DNA of 5,811 nt from the NCBI GenBank assembly GCA_003551785.1, contig PUNP01000058.1, forward strand, positions 1-5,811, given 5' to 3'. The DNA comes from Candidatus Brocadiaceae bacterium (GTDB lineage Bacteria > Planctomycetota > Brocadiia > SM23-32). The stretch's first letter is position 1, and every line of letters begins with the position of its first letter. A model generated the notes under the pieces. It ran no database searches. It worked only from the letters and a program-made list of their open reading frames with translations, and was not told the origin of the DNA. A program made the position numbers and the translations under genes. This document shows, in pieces, positions 1-5,145 of this stretch.

Positions 1-159
1 ACTTTTGCCGCAGATGCGCCACTGAGAACGCGCCCGCAGGGTAAAACGCAGTTTAAGGCCTCGCTGGTACACACTGTAAATCTTGAAAGTCTCCAAAATG
101 ATACTTAACACATTGATTTTCAATCCGTTATATTAAATGTTGTCGTTGGTTTATGAAAT
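1..159 (+). repeat. 160-bp dispersed repeat, copy A (may continue past left edge)
   Basis: This stretch matches the reverse complement of 4210-4369 along its whole length. My hand alignment gives about 20 mismatches and one single-base indel in 160 columns, roughly 87% identity. The best-kept blocks are the first 20 bases, the block around GTACACACTGTAAATCTTGA (62-82), and the 3' end with GTTATATTAAAT and TTTATGAAAT. Near 112-124 both copies can form a small ATTGA/TCAAT hairpin. The repeat stops 6 bp short of the cobU stop codon. It has no convincing reading frame. It starts exactly at the window edge, so its true left end is unknown. It could be a non-coding mobile element, a conserved RNA or a gene remnant; I cannot tell which. 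Confidence 0.85.
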
Positions 160-165
160 ATGCAG

Positions 166-747
166 TTATGGCGATTCATCAGGTTTATAGGCTGACAAAA
201 CTCCATCGTCTTTCAATGTGACGGGGATGCCGCTGACAAGCAGTACAGCGGCATCGGCTTCGGCTGCAACAGTCTGGTTGCACCTGCCTGCCAGGTCCCT
301 GTAACGTCGGGCCAGGGGGCTTTCCGGCACAATTCCCCATCCCACTTCATTAGTAACCAAAATAACCAAGCCATCAATAAACTCTCTGCAAGTTTTCACT
401 AACCGCAGGCATTCAAGCTCAATGTCATCTTCTGTCATTTCATTTCCGGCGCTTTCAACATCCAACAACAAATTGCTCACCCAAAGCGTCAGACAGTCTA
501 TCAGGACAACGTTATAATTATAAGCACCGTCCAGGACACCTGCAACATCGACTGTTTCTTCGATTGTCTCCCATTGCATTGCCTCTCTTTCTTCCTGGTG
601 GCGTAAGACTCTCCTATGCATTTCATCGTCTTCAACAGGGCATGTGGCAATATAGATGCGGGGCGGTCTGGAGATTTGCGCCAGTTGCAGAGCATAGCTG
701 CTTTTACCGCTTCTGCTCCCACCCGTAACTAAAACTATTTCCGCCAT
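166..747 (-). CDS. cobU: Adenosylcobinamide kinase / adenosylcobinamide-phosphate guanylyltransferase (CobU/CobP)
   Basis: Bifunctional cytoplasmic enzyme of cobalamin nucleotide-loop assembly: it phosphorylates adenosylcobinamide and then transfers GMP from GTP to make adenosylcobinamide-GDP. From the ATG at 747 it has 193 residues, a normal family length. Visible motifs are the P-loop GGSRSGKS (residues 9-16), the segment IATCPVEDDEM (33-43) followed by H50, which lies in the region of the guanylylated histidine of the family, and the signature VTNEVGWGIVPE (131-142) followed by LARRYRDLAGRCNQ. An in-frame TTG at 753 would add two residues. I prefer the ATG because AGGAG at 758-762 is 10 nt from it but only 4 nt from the TTG. 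The ATG overlaps the cobC stop by one base (TGATG), which suggests translational coupling. Identification is secure. Cobinamide phosphate products would normally go on to CobS, which is not in the window. Confidence 0.96.
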   Translation of the reverse strand: MAEIVLVTGGSRSGKSSYALQLAQISRPPRIYIATCPVEDDEMHRRVLRHQEEREAMQWETIEETVDVAGVLDGAYNYNVVLIDCLTLWVSNLLLDVESAGNEMTEDDIELECLRLVKTCREFIDGLVILVTNEVGWGIVPESPLARRYRDLAGRCNQTVAAEADAAVLLVSGIPVTLKDDGVLSAYKPDESP

Positions 748-1370
748 CAACAAGCTTCTCCTACAGAATTATTATTGACAGAGTTATTGAGTTCGGTCAG
801 AACACCGGCGGTATCATGGATATGAAAAGAGACAACACATGCCGGTTTAATTTTAAATGCGAGATAGGCTTCGGGGCGTATTTTCAATAATTTGCATATT
901 ATTGCAGAAATAACACCTCCGTGTGTTACGGCCATAGCCCTGACATCCTGAGCATACAGGATTTTAGTTAAAAACGCATCTATACGCTTTTGGAACGCTT
1001 TGACACTATCACCACCGGGTATGGCGAAGCCTGAAAAATCGTTCACCCACCTATCGAGCGCAGCGGGATTGTTCTGTTTGATATGTTCGATGCTTTTCCC
1101 TTCCCAATCCCCGAAATCGATTTCACGTAGATCATCATCTATCAAAGGTTCAAGATCGAGTTTACTTGCGATTTCATCGGCGGTCTGTCTACACCGCAGA
1201 AGCGGGCTGCAATAGATGCAGTGGAAGCGGCGTTTTTGCAGCATTTCGGCAACATTCACTGCTTCAATCTTACCCCGCTGATTAAGAGACGAATCCGTAG
1301 CCCCCACCAGCAGGTTCCGCTCGTTAGCATCTATTGATCCATGCCTGATAAGTGTTAATGTTTTAGCCAT
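747..1370 (-). CDS. cobC: Alpha-ribazole phosphatase-like histidine phosphatase (CobC)
   Basis: Member of the histidine phosphatase (phosphoglycerate mutase-like) superfamily, 207 residues. In cobalamin synthesis CobC removes the phosphate from alpha-ribazole-5'-phosphate (or from adenosylcobalamin phosphate). The catalytic LIRHG is at residues 7-11 with H10 as the expected phospho-acceptor. The conserved SPLLRCRQTA follows at 55-64, the acidic residue E83 sits in LREIDFGDWEG (81-91), a block typical of CobC-type members, and the second histidine H150 is in VTHGG. The superfamily is broad and sequence alone does not fix the substrate; the one-base overlap with cobU is the main support for the cobalamin role. 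No clear Shine-Dalgarno sequence precedes the ATG. Upstream lies the long repeat-filled gap, so the promoter must be within it or transcription must come from btuF. The last ~20 residues are low-complexity and rich in Asn/Ser. Confidence 0.88.
   Translation of the reverse strand: MAKTLTLIRHGSIDANERNLLVGATDSSLNQRGKIEAVNVAEMLQKRRFHCIYCSPLLRCRQTADEIASKLDLEPLIDDDLREIDFGDWEGKSIEHIKQNNPAALDRWVNDFSGFAIPGGDSVKAFQKRIDAFLTKILYAQDVRAMAVTHGGVISAIICKLLKIRPEAYLAFKIKPACVVSFHIHDTAGVLTELNNSVNNNSVGEAC
758..762 (-). promoter_or_regulatory. Ribosome binding site of cobU
   Basis: AGGAG on the minus strand, inside the 3' end of cobC, 10 nt before the ATG at 747. It decides the start: the alternative TTG at 753 would leave only 4 nt of spacing. 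Confidence 0.6.
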
Positions 1371-1491
1371 TTAAGTAGTTTATGTGATTTCAATGACTTC
1401 GCTCTGGAAATGTGCGCCTTCGCCACGGCGATGCTCAACGCCGGGATTAATGCGAAATCAGGAGTAAGTCGTTATTCGTAAATCAACGAAC

Positions 1492-1512
1492 CTAGGGGCC
1501 TGGCCGAAAAGG
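1492..1512 (+). repeat. Short dispersed motif, copy 1
   Basis: A 21-nt unit fitting CTAGGGG followed by YYTGGCCRAAAAGG. It shares 18 of 21 positions with the copy at 1634-1654, and similarity continues downstream (CAAAATGAG here, CAGCAATGAG there). The same core recurs at 1905-1925 (minus strand) and 4177-4196. Confidence 0.65.
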
Positions 1513-1557
1513 TGCAAAATGAGAAATATAGTAACACAAGATGCCTTTCATAGTATA

Positions 1558-1599
1558 GCACGCATCCCTGCGTGCGCCCTGGACAGGCAAGATGCCTGT
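1558..1599. repeat. Pair of adjacent short palindromes (REP-like)
   Basis: Two perfect 7-bp stem-loops separated by 7 nt. The first is GCACGCA (1558-1564), loop TCCC, TGCGTGC (1569-1575). The second is ACAGGCA (1583-1589), loop AGA, TGCCTGT (1593-1599). A partial echo of the second (AAGATGCC) lies at 1539-1546. Paired small palindromes of this kind are typical of REP-like extragenic elements. Being perfectly symmetric, they have no assigned strand. They lack the T-tract of a rho-independent terminator. Confidence 0.65.
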
Positions 1600-1633
1600 T
1601 ATACATTCCGCCTGCACCTTTCCGACCACGCTT

Positions 1634-1654
1634 CTAGGGGTTTGGCCAAAAAGG
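1634..1654 (+). repeat. Short dispersed motif, copy 2
   Basis: CTAGGGG followed by TTTGGCCAAAAAGG. It differs from copy 1 at three positions and has the same orientation, 142 bp further on. The two copies bracket the palindrome pair at 1558-1599. Confidence 0.65.
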
Positions 1655-1718
1655 CAGCAATGAGCAAATGCCGCTATTTCAAGAACAGCCGCGCCCCTGC
1701 CGGGGAGCATTTATCTTT

Positions 1719-1843
1719 TCATCATTTATTACCCCAGGTTAAAACCAGGGGCTACCTAACCTCGCCCCGCTGGGGCGAAAACAGAGGCCTTGCCCCGAAT
1801 GGGGCAAAGTACGGTAGCCTCGGGTTTTAACCCGAGGTGATGA
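1719..1843. repeat. Hairpin-cluster element with imperfect outer arms
   Basis: The outer arms 1731-1756 and 1813-1838 are inverted repeats matching at 22 of 26 positions, and TCATCA (1719-1724) with TGATGA (1838-1843) extends the symmetry. Each arm is itself a palindrome: the right arm forms a perfect 9-bp stem, CCTCGGGTT/AACCCGAGG (1818-1837), and the left arm a related stem with one mismatch (1732-1751). Between the arms are two perfect GC hairpins, TCGCCCC/GGGGCGA (1762-1778) and TTGCCCC/GGGGCAA (1790-1807). A further stem, GCGCCCT/AGGGCGC, lies at 1859-1875, and CCCC/GGGG at 1694-1705. The design fits a REP/MITE-like extragenic element or a folded transcript; no protein is likely. Confidence 0.7.
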
Positions 1844-1858
1844 TTCACACGTATTTTT

Positions 1859-1875
1859 GCGCCCTGAAAGGGCGC
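1859..1875. repeat. Perfect 7-bp hairpin beside the cluster
   Basis: GCGCCCT (1859-1865), loop GAA, AGGGCGC (1869-1875). It sits 16 bp beyond the hairpin cluster and may be part of the same composite element. There is no T-tract on its + strand 3' side. On the minus strand GCAAAAATAC follows, a weak A-rich flank rather than a terminator tail. Confidence 0.5.
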
Positions 1876-1904
1876 GGTAGATCGTCGCGTATTGACTATG
1901 GTGC

Positions 1905-1925
1905 GCTTTTCGGCCAAGCCCCCAG
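1905..1925 (-). repeat. Short dispersed motif, copy 4 (inverted)
   Basis: On the minus strand this reads CTGGGGGCTTGGCCGAAAAGC, differing from copy 1 at three positions in 21. It ends one base from the left terminus of the 263-nt branched element (1927), so it may mark that element's insertion point or be part of its flank. Confidence 0.55.
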
Positions 1926-1926
1926 C

Positions 1927-2189
1927 GGTCCATTCCACTTGTTTTTATGGATTCAGCCGGAGCGCCGGTGGTTCAGATGCAAGTTGCAGTGAGAAGCCAG
2001 ACGTTGTCAGGTCGGCACCGATCGGCAACGCAGCAGATGAGCCACCGCCGCCCGGCCCTGCAGGAGGCATTCTGACGGGCCATTTCTTCGTTGCGACTCC
2101 GCAGGGACCCTTTGGGTCGGCTTTGTCGCCGCGCCTCGAAATTCCCTCGTCAGAATGCCCCTGAACTACAAACACAAGTGGAATGAACC
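1927..2189. repeat. 263-nt structured element with terminal inverted repeats
   Basis: The ends 1927-1956 and 2161-2189 are inverted repeats of about 30 nt, with three mismatches, one G-T pair and one bulge. The outermost block is GGTCCATTCCACTTGT against ACAAGTGGAATGAACC. Inside are two separate arms. The left arm has CGGTGGTTCA (1966-1975) pairing with TGAGCCACCG (2038-2047, one G-T pair). The right arm is a long hairpin: GGCATTCTGACG (2066-2077) pairs perfectly with CGTCAGAATGCC (2148-2159), continuing inward with ATTTC/GAAAT, GCGAC/GTCGC and the apical GACCC/GGGTC (2106-2118). The result is a three-way Y-shaped fold possible in RNA of either strand. It may be a MITE-like non-autonomous element or a non-coding RNA. 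A 76-codon open frame spans it on the minus strand (1945-2175) but is probably incidental. No clear target-site duplication is visible. Confidence 0.7.
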
Positions 2190-2297
2190 ACTAGAACACT
2201 AAGCGGTAAACGCTACGCTACAGACAGGAAGTCCGGGGAACCCGATATCGACATTTTATCAATGTAAGGAGTCTAAGCGCCGACATGCTGAAAATTC

Positions 2298-3191
2298 TTA
2301 ATCGCTCACGCCTACAATCTTTGCAATGCGTTCAGCGATTTTGACCGATCGAGGACCGGGCAGCATGGCGAAAGTTTCTTCTATAACGTGGATATTGTCA
2401 TTTTTTATGGCCGGAATTGTTTCCATATCCTGCCAGACCTTCAGATATTTTTCACGTTCCTGCTCTTCCATCATCCCCTCACCGTGAAGTTCAATAATCA
2501 GTTCGGGTTTTCGTTGAGCTACGATTTCTTTACTGACACTGGAGTATTGCCGTTTCAGATCACCCATGATATTCTCGCCACCGACCAATTCCAACAGATC
2601 GTGTAGGAACCCCCCCGGGCCAACCACATGTATTTCCCTCAAACTTGACGGGGCACGCCCAACAACCATCAAAGTCCTGACAGGCTCCCAACCTTCATCT
2701 ACTTGATTTTTAAGTTCGTCAAGTTGGGTCTGCATTTCGTTAACCAATTCTTCCGCCTCTTCTCCCGCGTTCAATACGTCTCCTATCCGGCGGAAAGAAT
2801 CATAAATCGACTGTAAATCATCGATCTCCAATGATACTATATCGATGCCGTAACGCTTGCCGAACTGTTTAAAATCACCGGGCCTGCCGTGGACGAATAC
2901 GACATCGGGATTCAGGGACAATATGATTTCGAAGTTCGGATTCATATAACCTCCGCATCGGGGTAAATCATCCGCTTCCGGAGGATATGTGGTAAAATCG
3001 CTGACACCTACGACCCTGTCACCCTGCCCTAATGCGTAAACTATTTCTGTTATCGAGGGTGCCATACAAATGATACGCTCATAGTACTGATCTTCACTCG
3101 AAACCTTTACCGACTCTTCATCACTGCAGCCGGAGAAGATAAAGTTTGAAAGGAAGAGACATAACAATAATGAAATGTTTTTCATTTTCAT
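2298..3191 (-). CDS. btuF: BtuF-like cobalamin/corrinoid ABC transporter substrate-binding lipoprotein
   Basis: 297-residue periplasmic-binding-fold protein of the BtuF/TroA-like helical-backbone type, which captures corrinoid (or, in relatives, ferric siderophore) and delivers it to an ABC importer. It begins with a short basic N-terminus and a hydrophobic segment (about residues 6-20) ending in a lipobox-like FSGC with C22 as the lipidated cysteine, so it is probably membrane-anchored. The family pattern follows: RIICMAPSITEIVYALG (39-55), GDRVVGVSDFTTYPPEA (57-73), then GGYMNPNFEIILSLNPDVVF (80-99). Residues around 140-165 are rich in Glu and look helical, as expected of the interdomain helix. 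The family alone leaves the ligand open; cobC and cobU downstream favour corrinoids. No permease or ATPase gene follows; the repeat-filled gap comes next. The start could be M1 or M3; neither has a strong ribosome binding site. Confidence 0.85.
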   Translation of the reverse strand: MKMKNISLLLCLFLSNFIFSGCSDEESVKVSSEDQYYERIICMAPSITEIVYALGQGDRVVGVSDFTTYPPEADDLPRCGGYMNPNFEIILSLNPDVVFVHGRPGDFKQFGKRYGIDIVSLEIDDLQSIYDSFRRIGDVLNAGEEAEELVNEMQTQLDELKNQVDEGWEPVRTLMVVGRAPSSLREIHVVGPGGFLHDLLELVGGENIMGDLKRQYSSVSKEIVAQRKPELIIELHGEGMMEEQEREKYLKVWQDMETIPAIKNDNIHVIEETFAMLPGPRSVKIAERIAKIVGVSD

Positions 3192-3287
3192 AAGGGTATT
3201 TTGATAAGCTGGGAAAAGTATTCAAGTACGTACACAAAGATTATTAAGTAATAAGCCCTTGAATTACATGAAGTTCAGATTAAGCAC

Positions 3288-4097
3288 CTATTGCAGGTAA
3301 CGAATCAGTGAGGCAAGAGCATGTTTCATATCTTTACGATCAACAATTTTATCTAAGAAGCCGTGTTCAAGCAAAAACTCTGATGTTTGGAATCTTTCCG
3401 GCAAATCTTCTTTAACGGTCTGCTCAATGACTCTTCTTCCGGCAAACCCGATCATCGCCTTCGGCTCAGCCAGAATCACATCCCCCATTGAAGCCCAACT
3501 CGCAGTTACACCGCCGGTCGTAGGGTGGGTCATAACACTGATATAGGGAATAGCAAGGCTATTGAGTTTTTGCAGGGCAGCGCATGTTTTGGCCATCTGC
3601 ATTAGACTCAGAGCTCCCTCCTGCATTCGTGCACCGCCGGAACTTGATACGGTAATCAGCGGGCAGCCTTTTTCAGCGGCGAGTTCCGCAGCGCGCGTGA
3701 GTTTTTCACCAACAACGCACCCCATGCTACCGCCTCTGAAACGAAAATCCATGGAAGCAAAAACTATATCCACCCCTTCAATTCGGGCTTCTCCGCAGAC
3801 GATAGCTTCCTTAAGGCCGGTCTTTTCGTGATCGGATTTCAGCTTATCAGAATAAGCGTCACCCGAGATAAAATTAAGCGGATCGTTAGCGGTTATATCC
3901 GCATCAATCTCTATGAAACTGCCCTCATCCAGATGCATATCTATTCTGTCATTAACAGTAATACGAAAATGAAAATTGCATTCTGGGCAGACCCAAAGCC
4001 GTTCTTCGACATTTTTACGGTAAACCATTTCGCTGCATCCATCGCACTTCATGAACACGCCGTCAGGGACCGGCTTTTTCTTGCGGAAGAACCTCAT
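3288..4097 (-). CDS. accD: Acetyl-CoA carboxylase, carboxyltransferase subunit beta
   Basis: Beta subunit of the carboxyltransferase that moves the carboxyl group from biotin on AccB to acetyl-CoA, giving malonyl-CoA for fatty-acid synthesis; it works as a complex with AccA in the cytoplasm. The 269 residues carry the N-terminal zinc ribbon with C18, C21, C37 and C40, then the crotonase-like carboxylase domain with RFRGGSMGCVVGEK (119-132), SSGGARMQEG (152-161) and PTTGGVTAS (192-200), followed by GFAGRRVIEQT from 217 and SEFLLEHG near the end. It is complete, slightly shorter than the E. coli protein, and all the usual motifs are present. The ATG at 4097 is backed by GAGGG 8 nt upstream. accA is not in the window. 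accD is preceded by a 321-bp gap and so probably has its own promoter; the btuF-like gene begins 96 bp after its stop. Confidence 0.97.
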   Translation of the reverse strand: MRFFRKKKPVPDGVFMKCDGCSEMVYRKNVEERLWVCPECNFHFRITVNDRIDMHLDEGSFIEIDADITANDPLNFISGDAYSDKLKSDHEKTGLKEAIVCGEARIEGVDIVFASMDFRFRGGSMGCVVGEKLTRAAELAAEKGCPLITVSSSGGARMQEGALSLMQMAKTCAALQKLNSLAIPYISVMTHPTTGGVTASWASMGDVILAEPKAMIGFAGRRVIEQTVKEDLPERFQTSEFLLEHGFLDKIVDRKDMKHALASLIRYLQ

Positions 4098-4105
4098 TTG
4101 CTTAA

Positions 4106-4110
4106 CCCTC
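4106..4110 (-). promoter_or_regulatory. Ribosome binding site of accD
   Basis: GAGGG on the minus strand, 8 nt before the ATG. It is the clearest Shine-Dalgarno-like site in the window and supports the chosen start. Confidence 0.6.
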
Positions 4111-4125
4111 GGTCATAAAAATAAT

Positions 4126-4154
4126 ATTATAATAAAAAATTATAATTAGCTTAA
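4126..4154 (-). promoter_or_regulatory. Possible accD promoter in AT-rich leader
   Basis: The 50 bp before accD are strongly AT-rich. TATAAT occurs on the minus strand at 4126-4131 (and again at 4139-4144). With a 17-bp spacer the first would use TTAAGC at 4149-4154 as a poor -35 box. AT-rich DNA gives such matches by chance, so this only marks the likeliest region. Confidence 0.25.
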
Positions 4155-4176
4155 GTAAATTCCTGGCCCGTTTCTC

Positions 4177-4196
4177 CTGGGGCGTAGCCAAAAAGG
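4177..4196 (+). repeat. Short dispersed motif, copy 3 (diverged)
   Basis: CTGGGGCGTAGCCAAAAAGG, followed by CAATAA. It matches the motif in the btuF-cobC gap (GGGG, then a 3-4 nt variable step, GCC, five A, GG) but is the most diverged copy and one base shorter. It lies 13 bp from the inner end of repeat copy B. Confidence 0.45.
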
Positions 4197-4209
4197 CAAT
4201 AACCCTAAC

Positions 4210-4369
4210 ATTTCATAAATCAACGACAATATTTAATATAACGAATTGAATATCAATGCGTTAAGCATTATTTTGAATGCTCTCAAGATTTACAGTGTGT
4301 ACAAACGGGTCCTCAAACGGCGGTTTACCCTGTCGGGCGCGTTTTCAGCGGCGCATCTGCGGCAAAAGT
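4210..4369 (-). repeat. 160-bp dispersed repeat, copy B (inverted relative to copy A)
   Basis: The reverse complement of this segment aligns end to end with 1-159 at about 87% identity, with one extra base near 4333. It begins 49 bp after the rpe stop in the direction of transcription. Similarity ends sharply at 4210 (TTTATGAAAT in both copies), which suggests a real element end there. The outer end at 4369 coincides with the window edge in copy A, so the repeat could be longer. Both copies sit just 3' of a gene but face opposite ways relative to that gene, which argues against a simple terminator function. Confidence 0.85.
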
Positions 4370-4418
4370 CTGCACTTGCAGTATACGAATATGTTCAACG
4401 GTGCGAACTTAAACCTTA

Positions 4419-5096
4419 CTATCGACTGGCGGCCGCTCCAGCTTCAGCGACATTTCTCAACACCGGTATTGTCTTTTTGAAAGGCTTTTCGGTACCGAAA
4501 ATAGCGGAGGCCATAGCAAAAACGTTGGCCCCATACCCCGCAGCAACTTTAATCGTATCGATATTTATACCACCGTCGACGTATATATCCACATCTTCAC
4601 GGCATAACCGTCGCAGCTCAGGTATCTTGCAGCACCCTGACTCCATAAACTTCTGGCCGCTACGGCCCGGATTGACCGTCATCACAATTATAGAATCAAG
4701 CTGATGAGCAAATCCAGTGAGAGCCGCCGGTTTCATATCCGGACACAGAGCGACTCCGGCCTTAGCGCCGAATGAATGAATTTTATCGAGCACAGCCTCC
4801 ACATCCTTTGCTGCCTCATAGTGGAACATCACTATATCGGCCTCGGCATCGAGAAACCAATCAACCGCCTGATCGGGGTTCGACACCATCAGATGCACGT
4901 CAACGGGTATGTCCGACACACGCTTAATAGCTTTAAGCATACGCGGTCCCCCCACAAAAGCCGGGACATAATGTCCGTCCATTATGTCCATGTGAAGAAG
5001 ATCGGCTCCCGCCTGCTGCAACTGCTCAACCTGCTCCGCAATGCGGGCGAGATCCGAATCCATTATATTGGCTGCTATTTTAATCCTGTTTCCCAT
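4419..5096 (-). CDS. rpe: Ribulose-phosphate 3-epimerase family protein
   Basis: 225-residue TIM-barrel enzyme expected to interconvert ribulose-5-phosphate and xylulose-5-phosphate in the pentose phosphate (or Calvin) pathway. The metal and catalytic residues sit at the usual places: H35, D37 and M39 in LLHMDIMDGHYVP, H68 in VDVHLM, and D174 in YVDGGIN. Several loop residues differ from the common pattern: ANIMDSD (9-15) instead of PSILSAD, CPDMKP (118-123) instead of NP-T-P, NPGRSGQKF instead of NPGFGGQKF (142-150), and MASAIF instead of a GSAIF-type phosphate loop (195-200). It may therefore be a subfamily member or act on a related sugar phosphate such as allulose-6-phosphate. GGTGAG lies 9 nt before the ATG. 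The 49-bp gap after pgk suggests co-transcription. Confidence 0.88.
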   Translation of the reverse strand: MGNRIKIAANIMDSDLARIAEQVEQLQQAGADLLHMDIMDGHYVPAFVGGPRMLKAIKRVSDIPVDVHLMVSNPDQAVDWFLDAEADIVMFHYEAAKDVEAVLDKIHSFGAKAGVALCPDMKPAALTGFAHQLDSIIVMTVNPGRSGQKFMESGCCKIPELRRLCREDVDIYVDGGINIDTIKVAAGYGANVFAMASAIFGTEKPFKKTIPVLRNVAEAGAAASR

Positions 5097-5105
5097 CTTG
5101 TATTG

Positions 5106-5111
5106 CTCACC
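5106..5111 (-). promoter_or_regulatory. Probable ribosome binding site of rpe
   Basis: GGTGAG on the minus strand, 9 nt before the ATG at 5096, in the short pgk-rpe gap. It is a partial match to the Shine-Dalgarno consensus. Confidence 0.4.
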
Positions 5112-5145
5112 AATAATTTGTCATATTCAATATCGTCGATAAAAT

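Larger units (their letters stand above)
1371..2297. other. 927-bp gene-free, repeat-filled gap between btuF-like gene and cobC
   Basis: No credible gene is found here on either strand. The open frames present run across palindromes and repeats and have opposite-strand counterparts of similar length, as expected from GC-rich inverted repeats. The gap holds three copies of a ~21-nt motif (1492-1512, 1634-1654, and 1905-1925 on the minus strand), a pair of small palindromes (1558-1599), a hairpin cluster (1719-1843 plus 1694-1705 and 1859-1875) and a branched element (1927-2189). The parts nearest the genes (1371-1490 and 2190-2297) show no riboswitch, strong promoter or GC-rich terminator with a T-tract. 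A 25-codon open stretch ending at 1380 on the minus strand has no start codon and may be a gene remnant. Confidence 0.8.
4098..4418. other. 321-bp intergenic region between rpe and accD
   Basis: Read on the minus strand from the rpe stop, this region contains a small CTGCA/TGCAG palindrome (4370-4381, no T-tract), then the 160-bp repeat copy B, then a copy of the short GGCC-AAAAAGG motif, then the AT-rich accD leader. No gene is credible: the open frames crossing it mostly run on as antisense to rpe. No cobalamin or other riboswitch pattern was recognised. Confidence 0.75.

Noticed and set aside
748..753. Upstream TTG start for cobU adding two residues
   Set aside because: The AGGAG site would be only 4 nt away from the TTG, but is 10 nt from the ATG at 747, which also forms the typical TGATG overlap with cobC.
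1371..1500. Cobalamin riboswitch upstream of cobC (also looked for upstream of the btuF-like gene, 3192-3287, and accD, 4098-4210)
   Set aside because: I could not find the B12-box-like core (a GCCACTG-type segment with the expected flanking helices) on the minus strand in any of the three leaders. A covariance search would be decisive.
1558..1875. CRISPR array
   Set aside because: There are many palindromes, but no direct repeats of constant length with regular unique spacers, and no cas genes nearby.
1924..2207. AGCGGT on both sides of the branched element (1924-1929 and 2202-2207) as a target-site duplication
   Set aside because: The left copy overlaps the terminal repeat and the right copy lies 13 bp outside the other end, so they do not flank the same boundaries. 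Six bases can match by chance.
2226..2238. AGGAAGTCCGGGG, resembling the start of bacterial RNase P RNA
   Set aside because: Only this short match is present. The other conserved RNase P regions are not found within the following few hundred bases on the + strand, which are coding antisense to the btuF-like gene.
3241..3254. TTATTA/TAATAA palindrome as an accD terminator
   Set aside because: The stem is six A-T pairs only with no T-tract after it; too weak for a rho-independent terminator.
3562..4118. Open frames of 89 and 96 codons on the + strand within accD
   Set aside because: Both are antisense to a clearly coding and conserved gene and show no domain of their own.
4246..4704. 152-codon open frame on the + strand overlapping rpe
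   Set aside because: It runs antisense through the 3' half of rpe and through repeat copy B, has no recognisable domain, and is best explained as a shadow of the real gene.
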